From Oscillospiraceae bacterium (lineage in GTDB: Bacteria; Bacillota; Clostridia; Oscillospirales; Ruminococcaceae), in the NCBI GenBank assembly GCA_020024235.1, contig JAHHUA010000041.1:1-12833 (forward strand): a stretch of 12,833 nt of DNA. Reading direction: 5' to 3'. This document shows, in pieces, positions 6,278 to 12,833 of the stretch (positions are counted from its first letter, which is position 1; the number at the start of each line of letters is the position of its first letter). The notes beneath the pieces were generated by a model, which was not told the origin of the DNA, made no database searches, and saw only the letters and a list, made by a program, of their open reading frames with translations. A program made the translations under genes and the position numbers.

Positions 6278-6586
6278 ATGCATATAGTACCTTTTGAGAG
6301 ACTTAAAAGTATTACCGAAATTCAACCGGAACAAAATGTAAAAGAAACCAAAAACAACAGTGTGGCAATCCCTTTTAAAGAAATTTTTGATGCAGCTATA
6401 GATAATGTAAAGCAAACAGATGCTGTAAAAAAACAGGATACAATAAATCTTGCTTTGGGTAAAGCAGATGATCTGCACAATATAATGATAAACGCAAATA
6501 AAGCTTCCCTTGCGAAGGATTTTGCCATTGAGCTTAGAAATAAGGCTCTGGACGCATATAACGAAATTATGAGAATGGGTATTTAG
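6278..6586 (+). CDS. fliE: FliE rod-MS ring junction protein
   Basis: Adaptor joining the proximal rod to the FliF ring and the export gate; one of the first export substrates. The 102-residue product has the expected FliE C-terminal half: IPFKEIFDAAIDNVKQTDAVKKQDTINLALGKADDLHNIMINANKASLAKDFAIELRNKALDAYNEIMRM, with the ...N-x-x-x-x-A-Y-x-E-I-M-x-M ending. The first 35 residues are polar and variable. The ATG start lies behind GAGGCAGGG; the best Shine-Dalgarno within it (GAGG) is 12 bases away, rather long. Between its stop and fliF lie 66 bases with notable RNA structure. Confidence 0.95.
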   Translation: MHIVPFERLKSITEIQPEQNVKETKNNSVAIPFKEIFDAAIDNVKQTDAVKKQDTINLALGKADDLHNIMINANKASLAKDFAIELRNKALDAYNEIMRMGI

Positions 6587-6600
6587 TCTTATATTTAACA

Positions 6601-6655
6601 GGGGAGGCAGGGCCGCAGGTGCTGAAAGTCAATTTGCGGCCTAAAAAATACAGTG
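6601..6655 (+). promoter_or_regulatory. Structured fliF translation start: distant SD, hairpin, possible pseudoknot
   Basis: The only good Shine-Dalgarno before fliF is GGGGAGG at 6601-6607, 45 bases from the GTG start. Between them GGCCGCA (6611-6617) pairs perfectly with TGCGGCC (6635-6641), a stem exceptionally GC-rich for this AT-rich region. Folding it would bring the Shine-Dalgarno to about 12-14 unpaired bases from GTG. The loop TGCTG (6620-6624) can also pair with CAGTG (6651-6655; three Watson-Crick and two wobble pairs), which includes the start codon. With the A-rich linker TAAAAAATA (6642-6650) this gives an H-type pseudoknot. The stem is seen directly; its role in translation is inference. 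There is no following T-run, so it is not an intrinsic terminator. Confidence 0.6.
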
Positions 6656-8293
6656 GAACAGATAAAGAAAATTTTAGAAAAAATAAAAAGTTTTTGGACT
6701 AACCTTTCCAAGAAGAGCAGATTTATTTTAGTTGCCGGAGTAACAGGAATTTTTATGATTTCCCTGTTCCTGACTTTGCTTTTAAACAGGGTAGACTACA
6801 CTGTTCTTTACAGTGGACTAAGCAGTGAAGAAACAGCGCTTATTTACGGAAAGCTTAAAGAAAACGGCGAAAATGTCAAGATTCAGGACAATACCATTAT
6901 GGTTCCTAAGGAAAAAGCAGCAGATCTTCAAATGCAGATGGCTATTGAAGGCTATCCTAAAACCGGTCTTAACTACAATTATTTGACAGACAATATAGAC
7001 TTCATGTCCACCGACTATGAAATGCAGACCTATGCTAAAATAATGCTTCAGGAACATATAGTAACAGCTATAAAAACTATAAACAGTATAAGAAATGCTT
7101 ATGTTATAATCAATTTGCCTACACAGGATGATTTTGTGCTTCAGGAAAACAGACTGGATGCATCTGCATCTGTTATGCTTGACCCTGTTCCGGGAGAAAT
7201 TATTACTCCTGTACAGATAAAGGGTATTATGGAACTTGTAGCTAAATCAGTTCCCGGTCTGCGCACAGAAAATATCTCCATAGTTGACAGCAACGGCAAG
7301 CCTCTTGAATACGACGAAAACTCTTTTACAAACGAAGGGGACAAGGAAAGAGATAAATATAAACTTAGACTTGACCTGCAAAGACAACTGGATGCCATGC
7401 TTGTAAGCAAAGTAAGAACACCTTTGGAACAGGTTTACGGCAAGAAAAATGTGGCAGTCAGTGCAAGTGTACAGCTGGATTACGATATAAGAAGGAGCGA
7501 AAGCAAGAACTATACTCCTTCCACTACGGATACAATTACCGGAAATGAAAAAGGCATGACTACCCATGAAGAGGAAAAACAGGTTATAAATCAAAACAGT
7601 TTGGCAGAAGGTGTACCGGGAGAAAACGACAATGCAGATGTTCCCGAATATCCCGAAAACCAATCTAACAAAGAAACTATAATCAGCAAAGACAAGAGCA
7701 TTGATTATGCTGTAAACTCATTGCTTGAACAGTATGAAAAGGACGGTTACTCCGTTACTGAAATGACTGTGGCAGTTCTTATCAACAAAGAGGATATGAC
7801 CGAAAAAGAAAACCAGAATATGGTTAATATAGTTGCTAAAGCCGCAGGAATAGATGTGGACAATGTAAGTGTTATGGGCATTAAGTTTATTAATGACGAG
7901 GTTGACCCGGCTGTTGCACAAATGCAGAAAATTACATATATGTCCCTTATAGGTGCAGGAATACTTCTTATTTTGGTTGTTGTGGCAGTTATTATTACAG
8001 CCTTTGCAAGAAAGAGAAAAGCAAAGAAAGAACAAAAAGATCTTGAAGAAGAACTTAAAGAGCTTCAAAGAGCAAGAATGGAAAACGCCCAAACTCAATT
8101 TGGAAGAATTACAGATGCAGATATGGATACCGATGAAGGCGAAGATGGGGAATACAGACAGGAAATTCAGCCTTTGGATGTGGTTGAAACCAAGGAAATT
8201 CAGCTCAAAAAAGAAATCAAAGACTTTACTACCACAAATCCGGAAATCGTTGCTCAATTACTCAGAATATGGCTTAAAGGGGAAGATGAATAA
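6653..8293 (+). CDS. fliF: FliF flagellar MS-ring protein
   Basis: Membrane protein that forms the MS ring, the base on which rod, rotor and export gate are built. The 546-residue product has a first membrane helix at about 24-44 (FILVAGVTGIFMISLFL), a YscJ/FliF secretin-like ring domain from about 47 to 220 with typical YSGLSSEE and MQMAIEGYPKTGLNY, a FliF C domain to about 420 interrupted by an acidic, Asn/Pro-rich insert around 300-350, a second membrane helix at about 430-453, and a C-terminal tail ending LLRIWLKGEDE, the FliG-binding element. The start is GTG: an in-frame TGA at 6623 closes the upstream frame and no ATG is near, and MEQIKKILEKIKSFW fits family N-termini. It lacks an adjacent Shine-Dalgarno. 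Its stop overlaps the fliG start (TAATG). Confidence 0.97.
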   Translation: MEQIKKILEKIKSFWTNLSKKSRFILVAGVTGIFMISLFLTLLLNRVDYTVLYSGLSSEETALIYGKLKENGENVKIQDNTIMVPKEKAADLQMQMAIEGYPKTGLNYNYLTDNIDFMSTDYEMQTYAKIMLQEHIVTAIKTINSIRNAYVIINLPTQDDFVLQENRLDASASVMLDPVPGEIITPVQIKGIMELVAKSVPGLRTENISIVDSNGKPLEYDENSFTNEGDKERDKYKLRLDLQRQLDAMLVSKVRTPLEQVYGKKNVAVSASVQLDYDIRRSESKNYTPSTTDTITGNEKGMTTHEEEKQVINQNSLAEGVPGENDNADVPEYPENQSNKETIISKDKSIDYAVNSLLEQYEKDGYSVTEMTVAVLINKEDMTEKENQNMVNIVAKAAGIDVDNVSVMGIKFINDEVDPAVAQMQKITYMSLIGAGILLILVVVAVIITAFARKRKAKKEQKDLEEELKELQRARMENAQTQFGRITDADMDTDEGEDGEYRQEIQPLDVVETKEIQLKKEIKDFTTTNPEIVAQLLRIWLKGEDE

Positions 8294-9306
8294 TGGCTAT
8301 AACCGAAACAAATATGCCTTCTGCTCAAAAGGCGGCGGCAGTTATAGTTTCAATGGGTGCAGAAGACGCAGCACAAATTTACAGGTATCTGCGTGAAGAA
8401 GAAATAGAAATGATAACCTATGAGATAGCAAAAATGGGACAAATCACTCCGGACGAAACCGAAGAAATATTAAATGATTTTTACCAGCTTTGCTTAACCC
8501 AAAAGGTTATGACCGAAGGCGGAACAGAATATGCAAGAAATGTTTTGGAAAAAGCCTTCGGCAGCCAGATGGCTCAAACTTTGATGGAGAGAATAGGAAA
8601 ATCTCTCCGCACAAAGGCTTTTGAATTTATAAGAAAAGCTGACTACAAAAACTTGCTGGCAATTATTCAAAACGAGCATCCGCAGACAATAGCTCTTATA
8701 TTGTCGTATGCCCGTTCCGACCAGGCTTCCACTGTAATTGCAGAGCTGCCTAAGGAAAAGCGAATTGATGTAGTTGAAAGAATAGCCAGAATGGACAGAA
8801 CTTCTCCGGAAGTTGTCAAAAATGTGGAAAGAATATTGGAAAGAAAATTTGCTGCTATTGTAAGTGTGGATTTTACCGATATCGGAGGTATAAACTACAT
8901 TGCCGATGTTCTTAACCATATTGACCGTGGCTCAGAAAAATACATTTTTGATGAACTTGCCAAAAAAGACCCAAAACTTGCTGATGAAATCAGAAAGAGA
9001 ATGTTTGTATTTGAAGATATTGTGGGTCTGGACGATATGGCTATTCAAAGATTTATCAGAGAAGTGGACAGCAAGGATTTGGTTATTGCACTCAAAGGTT
9101 CCAACAAAGAAGTTGTGGATGCCATTATGCGCAACCAGTCAAAGAGAATGCAGGAAACAATCGCTTCAGAACTGGAATACCTGCATAATGTAAGAATGAG
9201 AGATGTGGAAGAATCTCAGCAAAGAATTGTTGCTGTTATCAGAAAGCTGGAAGAAGACGGAGAAATCGTTATTTCTAAGGGCGGAAAGGATGAGGTAATT
9301 GCCTAG
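8293..9306 (+). CDS. fliG: FliG flagellar motor switch protein
   Basis: Rotor protein that binds FliF at its N-terminus and meets the stator at its C-terminus to make torque. The 337-residue product has normal length. Visible motifs are EHPQT at 128-132, which contacts FliM, a Gly-Gly hinge at 198-199, the MFVFEDI motif at about 237-243, and the charged torque helix QRFIREVDSKDLVIALKG at about 252-269. The start ATG overlaps the fliF stop by one base, with GGGGA inside the fliF end serving as Shine-Dalgarno, so the two are probably translationally coupled. This would help match FliF and FliG amounts. Confidence 0.98.
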   Translation: MAITETNMPSAQKAAAVIVSMGAEDAAQIYRYLREEEIEMITYEIAKMGQITPDETEEILNDFYQLCLTQKVMTEGGTEYARNVLEKAFGSQMAQTLMERIGKSLRTKAFEFIRKADYKNLLAIIQNEHPQTIALILSYARSDQASTVIAELPKEKRIDVVERIARMDRTSPEVVKNVERILERKFAAIVSVDFTDIGGINYIADVLNHIDRGSEKYIFDELAKKDPKLADEIRKRMFVFEDIVGLDDMAIQRFIREVDSKDLVIALKGSNKEVVDAIMRNQSKRMQETIASELEYLHNVRMRDVEESQQRIVAVIRKLEEDGEIVISKGGKDEVIA

Positions 9307-10201
9307 TCTTATCAAGGGAGCCAACCTAATTTGGAAAGACAGTGTTACAATAGAATCTTCAATTCCCAGTGAACAGATTAAAAAAAGCAATGATGAAAAG
9401 GAAAAGGAACTTCAGGAAAAAGAGAGACAACAGATAAGAACTATCGAAGAAAGAGTATCTCAAAAGCTTGAAGAAGAATACCGAAGAAAAGAAGAAGGTT
9501 TGACTGCCAGATACAGACTTTTGGGAGAACAGCAAAAAAGGGATAACGAAAGAATCGCTTTGGACGCCAAGGCTGCCGCTGACAATATTTTGGAAGAAGC
9601 AAATGTCAAAGCAATGGAAATTCTCGGCAGCGCACAGGCTGACTATGAAAATGAAATGGCAAAAGCCCGTGAACAGGGTTATAATGACGGCATGGATGTA
9701 GCCAAGGAAGAATTTCTCAAAATGATGACAAAGCTTAAAAATGTCATAGACGGAATAACCGATATGCAAAAATATATTCTGAATTCCGCCCGAGAAGAAA
9801 TAGCAGATATTGCGGTATCTGTAGTGAGAAAAATCATGTCCATGGATATAAGCCGCAGCGATGAAGTGCTGATGAGCATGATTATTGAACAAATGCATTC
9901 TTTTAAAAATTACCAAAAGGTAAGAATTTATCTTTCGGGATATGATATCCAAACTGATGTGTTGGCAGACGCTCTTATTGCAAATAAACTGCTTGAAAGC
10001 AGAGACTGCCTTACAATTCAAAATATTGATGAAGCACCGGAAGGCACCTGCATCATAGAAACAGAAACGCAGATGGAAGATATAAGCATCAGCGAACAAC
10101 TGGAAAACCTCATTAAAAATGTCAGAAACATAAAAATTGAAGACAGCGGTGGAGAACTCGGTGAATATGAAGACGATTATGATGAGGGATATGAAGAATA
10201 A
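9299..10201 (+). CDS. fliH: FliH flagellar export ATPase regulator
   Basis: Cytosolic stalk protein that inhibits and positions the FliI ATPase at the export gate. The 300-residue product begins at TTG, eight bases before the end of fliG, with AAAGGA eight bases upstream. It opens with MPSLIKGANLIW, then a long charged coiled coil rich in Glu/Lys/Arg/Gln (about 25-125), a glycine-containing GYNDGMDVAKEE at about 127-138, the conserved AREEIADIAVSVVRKIM at 164-180, and a C-terminal V-ATPase E-like domain. It ends with a strongly acidic tail (EYEDDYDEGYEE) not typical of FliH, and is longer than the Bacillus or E. coli proteins (around 210-235). Placement between fliG and fliI makes the call firm. 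Confidence 0.95.
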   Translation: MPSLIKGANLIWKDSVTIESSIPSEQIKKSNDEKEKELQEKERQQIRTIEERVSQKLEEEYRRKEEGLTARYRLLGEQQKRDNERIALDAKAAADNILEEANVKAMEILGSAQADYENEMAKAREQGYNDGMDVAKEEFLKMMTKLKNVIDGITDMQKYILNSAREEIADIAVSVVRKIMSMDISRSDEVLMSMIIEQMHSFKNYQKVRIYLSGYDIQTDVLADALIANKLLESRDCLTIQNIDEAPEGTCIIETETQMEDISISEQLENLIKNVRNIKIEDSGGELGEYEDDYDEGYEE

Positions 10202-10211
10202 AAAATAAATC

Positions 10212-10235
10212 ATAAAGGAGGGGCAGGTCCTTTGT
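10212..10235 (+). promoter_or_regulatory. Hairpin enclosing the fliI Shine-Dalgarno and TTG start
   Basis: ATAAAGGA (10212-10219) pairs with TCCTTTGT (10228-10235) through seven Watson-Crick pairs and one U-G pair, closing the 8-base loop GGGGCAGG. The 5' arm holds the fliI Shine-Dalgarno core and the 3' arm holds the TTG start codon, so the folded form would hide both. The GGA at the top of the 5' arm beside a G-rich loop resembles the setting CsrA prefers. The pairing is plain in the sequence; its use in regulation is inferred. Confidence 0.55.
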
Positions 10236-11545
10236 CATTTGATACATACAAAAAAGCACTCAGAGGAAATCTTGCCACTTCCATGGGTAAAATTGATAAA
10301 ATCATCGGAATGATGATAGAATCTACAGGGCCTAAAGCCAGTATCGGAGATGTGTGCAAAATATACCCAAACATATCTGCCAGGTATCGGGGCAAAGGTT
10401 CTTTGGCGGAAGTCGTGGGCTTTAAAGAGGATAAGGTTCTCCTAATGCCCTATGATGACAGCGATGGAATAGGTCCCGGAAATATAGTTGAGTCCACCGG
10501 ACAAAAGCTTATGATAAAAGTAAGCGATGAACTTATCGGAAGAATAGTAGACGGGGCGGCAAACCCCATAGACGGGTTTAGACCCCTTAAAAATTTTGAA
10601 TATTACCCAATAAACGGAAAACCCACAAACCCACTTACAAGACCTATGATAAAAGATAAAATGAGTCTTGGCGTAAAAACCATAGATGGATTACTCACAT
10701 TTGGCAAGGGGCAAAGAATGGGAATATTTGCCGGAAGCGGTGTGGGCAAAAGTACCCTTATGGGTATGATTGCCCGTAATGTAAGTGCAGATGTAAATGT
10801 CATTGCACTGGTAGGGGAAAGAGGCAGAGAGGTAAGAGAGTTTATACAAAAAGATTTGGGCGAGGAAGGCATGAAACGCTCCATTCTTGTTGTAGCTACA
10901 TCTGACCAGCCTGCCATGATGAGAAGTAAATGTGCCTTGGTGGCTACTGCCATTGCAGAATACTTTAAAGATAAGGGCAAAGATGTTCTTTTAATGATGG
11001 ACTCATTAACCAGATTTGCTATGGCTCAAAGAGAAATCGGACTTGCTATAGGTGAGCCTCCGGTTTCGAGAGGATATACCCCGTCCATTTATACCGCTAT
11101 GCCAAAACTTTTGGAGCGAAGCGGAAATTTTGACACAGGGTCCATAACAGGACTTTATACGGTTTTGGTAGAAGGGGACGATATGAATGAACCTATTGCC
11201 GACACTGTAAGAGGTATTATTGACGGACATATAGTCCTGTCCCGTGAGGTTGCCATGAGAAACCATTATCCCGCCATAGATGTACAAGCCAGTGTCAGCC
11301 GTCTTATGCAGGCTATTACAGACGCAAGGCAGTATGAACTGGCAGGAAAGATGAGAAATGTCATGGCTACATATTATTCAAATTACGACCTAATCACTAT
11401 CGGCGCTTACAAAAGGGGCAGCAACCCCAAAATTGATGACGCCATAGAGAGAATGGATAAAATAAATAAATTCCTCTGTCAGGGAGTTAACGAAAGTTTT
11501 ACTTTTGAGGAAACATTGGCTCTTATGGAGGAGGCAATGAGCTAG
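10232..11545 (+). CDS. fliI: FliI flagellum-specific export ATPase
   Basis: Hexameric ATPase related to F1-beta that energises and chaperones flagellar export. The 437-residue product shows the Walker A loop AGSGVGKST at about 167-175, GERGREV with the catalytic glutamate near 196, Walker B DVLLMMDS at about 251-258 followed by LTRFAMAQREIGLAIGEPPVSRGY, the flagellar/type III ATPase signature, and a C-terminal helical domain ending MEEAMS. The start is TTG at 10232, chosen because AAAGGAGG lies about nine bases upstream and MSFDTYKKAL aligns with family starts. It lies 30 bases after fliH. The initiation region is folded in a hairpin, described separately. Confidence 0.98.
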   Translation: MSFDTYKKALRGNLATSMGKIDKIIGMMIESTGPKASIGDVCKIYPNISARYRGKGSLAEVVGFKEDKVLLMPYDDSDGIGPGNIVESTGQKLMIKVSDELIGRIVDGAANPIDGFRPLKNFEYYPINGKPTNPLTRPMIKDKMSLGVKTIDGLLTFGKGQRMGIFAGSGVGKSTLMGMIARNVSADVNVIALVGERGREVREFIQKDLGEEGMKRSILVVATSDQPAMMRSKCALVATAIAEYFKDKGKDVLLMMDSLTRFAMAQREIGLAIGEPPVSRGYTPSIYTAMPKLLERSGNFDTGSITGLYTVLVEGDDMNEPIADTVRGIIDGHIVLSREVAMRNHYPAIDVQASVSRLMQAITDARQYELAGKMRNVMATYYSNYDLITIGAYKRGSNPKIDDAIERMDKINKFLCQGVNESFTFEETLALMEEAMS

Positions 11546-11555
11546 GAGGAATTTT

Positions 11556-12014
11556 ATGAAAAAATTTGCATTTTCCCTTTCAAAGCTGATGGAAGTAAAA
11601 GACCAACAGCTTAGTCAGGAAAAAGAAAAATTGGGAGAATTCCGCAGAAAGCTTTCAGACCTTGAAAAAGAACTGGAAGAAAATCGCGAAAAACAAAAAC
11701 AAACAAACAACTATTATGTTGCACAAATGGCAAACGGCGGTTTAACTGTGCCTGAGATACAAACTACAAAAAATTATATTCAAAGACTCAGAGATGAGGA
11801 ACAGGAAATAAAAGAAAATATTGAATATGCAGTACAGGATGTGGAATTTCAGGTTAAAGTTGTTGTGGAAATTACACAGGACATTAAAATCATGGAAAAA
11901 CTCAAAGATAAAAAAATAGATGAATATAACAAGATGCTGCAAAAAGACCAGGAACAGTTTATTGAAGAATTTATCAATACCACCAAGCAAATGAAAAACG
12001 GTAATGAGGGGTAA
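11556..12014 (+). CDS. fliJ: FliJ flagellar export chaperone
   Basis: Coiled-coil stalk protein that inserts in the FliI ring, like the gamma subunit of F1, and helps substrates reach the gate. The 152-residue product has the FliJ start pattern MKKFAFSLSKLMEVKDQQLSQEKEKLGEF and is almost entirely charged helix with heptads, and has no membrane segment or signal peptide. Length is normal (about 145-155). The ATG is six bases after AGGAGG, whose first two bases lie in the fliI stop codon, so the two genes are likely coupled. The position directly after fliI supports the call, which otherwise rests on low-specificity coiled-coil sequence. Confidence 0.93.
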   Translation: MKKFAFSLSKLMEVKDQQLSQEKEKLGEFRRKLSDLEKELEENREKQKQTNNYYVAQMANGGLTVPEIQTTKNYIQRLRDEEQEIKENIEYAVQDVEFQVKVVVEITQDIKIMEKLKDKKIDEYNKMLQKDQEQFIEEFINTTKQMKNGNEG

Positions 12015-12054
12015 AACCCTTATTATATAATTTCAGTAAAAGGAGGTGAGAACT

Positions 12055-12833
12055 ATGGATAAGATGAACAATATAATTCCGGGAATGAAAAATATTACTT
12101 CTGCAAAAACAGGTAATCAAAAAAATATAGCTGAAAATCCGGCGCTAAAGGAAAAATTCGAAGCAATATTAAAAGAAAAAACCGATTTGGGTGAAGTAAA
12201 CAAGGAGTCCGTTTCCACTGATGAAACTGAAACAGATGAAGAAAACAAAAAAGTTAAACATTCAGGTAATTTTCAGGCTGCAATGGAACAGCTTATTGCC
12301 GGTATGAATTTGCCCTCAGACATAAGTGAAGAACTTAAAAACTTCCTTGAGTCAACAAATTTGACAACTGAGCAAATTGATGCAATAAATGGTGTTTCTA
12401 CAGAATCTAAATCAGAAAATATGGCTTTGTTTGACGAGAAGGCTGTGATTAACGCTGAAAACAGCAAAATAAAAACTGACAGCAAAGAAGAAACAAAGGC
12501 TGAACTTATAAAGCCGGAACAGAAAGAAATTTCAGCTTTTCAAGCCGAAAGCAAAATTCAGCAGGATAAAATTTCCGATGAATTAAAAGCTTTGCTTAAC
12601 AAGGCAGCCCAAACAGGAAAAATTACCGCAGATGATGTGAAAGCACTTGTTTCAAATGAAAATATCGACTACGAAGAACTGAAAAAATTCGCAGACGGAA
12701 TTTTTAAGAAAACAGGAATTGACCTTGAAAATTTACTCAGAAAACTTAATTTTAAAGCAGAAGGAAAAATTGAAGAAATTATCCCACAGGATAAAATGAA
12801 TTTATTAAAAGAAGTTTTGCATACTGATAAAAC
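12055..12833 (+). CDS. fliK: FliK-like hook-length control protein, N-terminal part (cut by window end)
   Basis: An open frame begins at ATG 12055 and stays open to the right edge (259 codons plus two bases), so the gene is partial at its 3' end. It has the strongest Shine-Dalgarno in the window, AGGAGGTGA, five bases before the ATG. The product starts MDKMNNIIPGMKNITSAKTG and is hydrophilic throughout, rich in Glu, Lys, Asn and Ser, with short predicted helices and no membrane segment, cysteine or catalytic motif. FliK proteins have such an export-competent, low-complexity ruler half ahead of a conserved C-terminal domain, which is not in view. The call depends on its position after fliJ and before the expected flgD/flgE. 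It lacks the membrane helix expected for MotE/YlxF, which fills this slot in Bacillus. Confidence 0.75.
   Translation, partial: MDKMNNIIPGMKNITSAKTGNQKNIAENPALKEKFEAILKEKTDLGEVNKESVSTDETETDEENKKVKHSGNFQAAMEQLIAGMNLPSDISEELKNFLESTNLTTEQIDAINGVSTESKSENMALFDEKAVINAENSKIKTDSKEETKAELIKPEQKEISAFQAESKIQQDKISDELKALLNKAAQTGKITADDVKALVSNENIDYEELKKFADGIFKKTGIDLENLLRKLNFKAEGKIEEIIPQDKMNLLKEVLHTDK

Noticed and set aside
9359..10213. Long antisense open frame (about 284 codons) opposite fliH, and similar ones opposite fliF and fliG
   Set aside because: Their products are Phe/Ile/Cys-rich strings with no domain pattern, no convincing Shine-Dalgarno, and they lie wholly within confidently called genes; they mirror the biased codons of the sense strand.
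12006..12021. Short stem AGGG/CCCT at the end of fliJ
   Set aside because: Only four good pairs and no T-run; not a terminator.
12026..12031. Perfect TATAAT between fliJ and the FliK-like gene
   Set aside because: No -35-like sequence at 16-18 bases upstream and no extended -10 TG; most likely chance.

Overview
This window holds the central part of a flagellar locus from an AT-rich, low-GC Gram-positive bacterium, most likely a member of the Clostridia (Bacillota). Three things support this. The block flgM-flgN-flgK-flgL-yviE-like(DUF6470)-fliW-csrA has the same gene order as in Bacillus. The ribosome-binding sites are strong and of AGGAGG type. FliW and CsrA, which form a flagellin-control pair, sit side by side. 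I cannot name a species. I found sixteen protein-coding genes and no tRNA, rRNA, CRISPR or mobile element. Every gene is intact except the last, which runs off the right edge.

Left arm (positions 6-4993, minus strand): an operon of late genes. It encodes the anti-sigma factor FlgM, the chaperone FlgN, the two hook-filament junction proteins FlgK and FlgL, a DUF6470 (YviE-like) protein of unknown function, the flagellin-level sensor FliW and the RNA-binding repressor CsrA. A near-consensus sigma-28/SigD promoter (TAAA-N15-TCCGATAT) lies directly in front of flgM. This predicts that the operon fires after the hook-basal body is complete and that FlgM limits its own promoter.

Middle (4994-5411): a divergent control region of about 418 bases. 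It has the SigD promoter facing left, a good sigma-A promoter (TTGACA-N17-TATCAT) facing right, a cluster of TTGT/ACAA inverted repeats including a cre-like imperfect palindrome, an AT-rich hairpin, and a hairpin in the flgB leader.

Right arm (5412 to the right edge, plus strand): an early operon for the rod and basal body. It encodes proximal rod proteins FlgB and FlgC, the rod-MS ring adaptor FliE, the MS ring FliF, the rotor protein FliG, the export ATPase complex FliH, FliI and FliJ, and the start of a FliK-like hook-length protein. Genes are tightly packed, with a 1-base overlap fliF/fliG and an 8-base overlap fliG/fliH.

The most interesting feature beyond the genes is translational. 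fliF starts with GTG and has no adjacent Shine-Dalgarno sequence. Its only good one lies 45 bases upstream, separated by a 7-bp GC-rich hairpin whose loop can pair with the GTG start, giving a candidate pseudoknot. fliI starts with TTG, and its Shine-Dalgarno and start codon form the two arms of one 8-bp hairpin. csrA and fliH also start with TTG. Together these suggest that translation of several machine components is tuned by RNA structure and weak starts, in a locus that also encodes the RNA-binding regulator CsrA.
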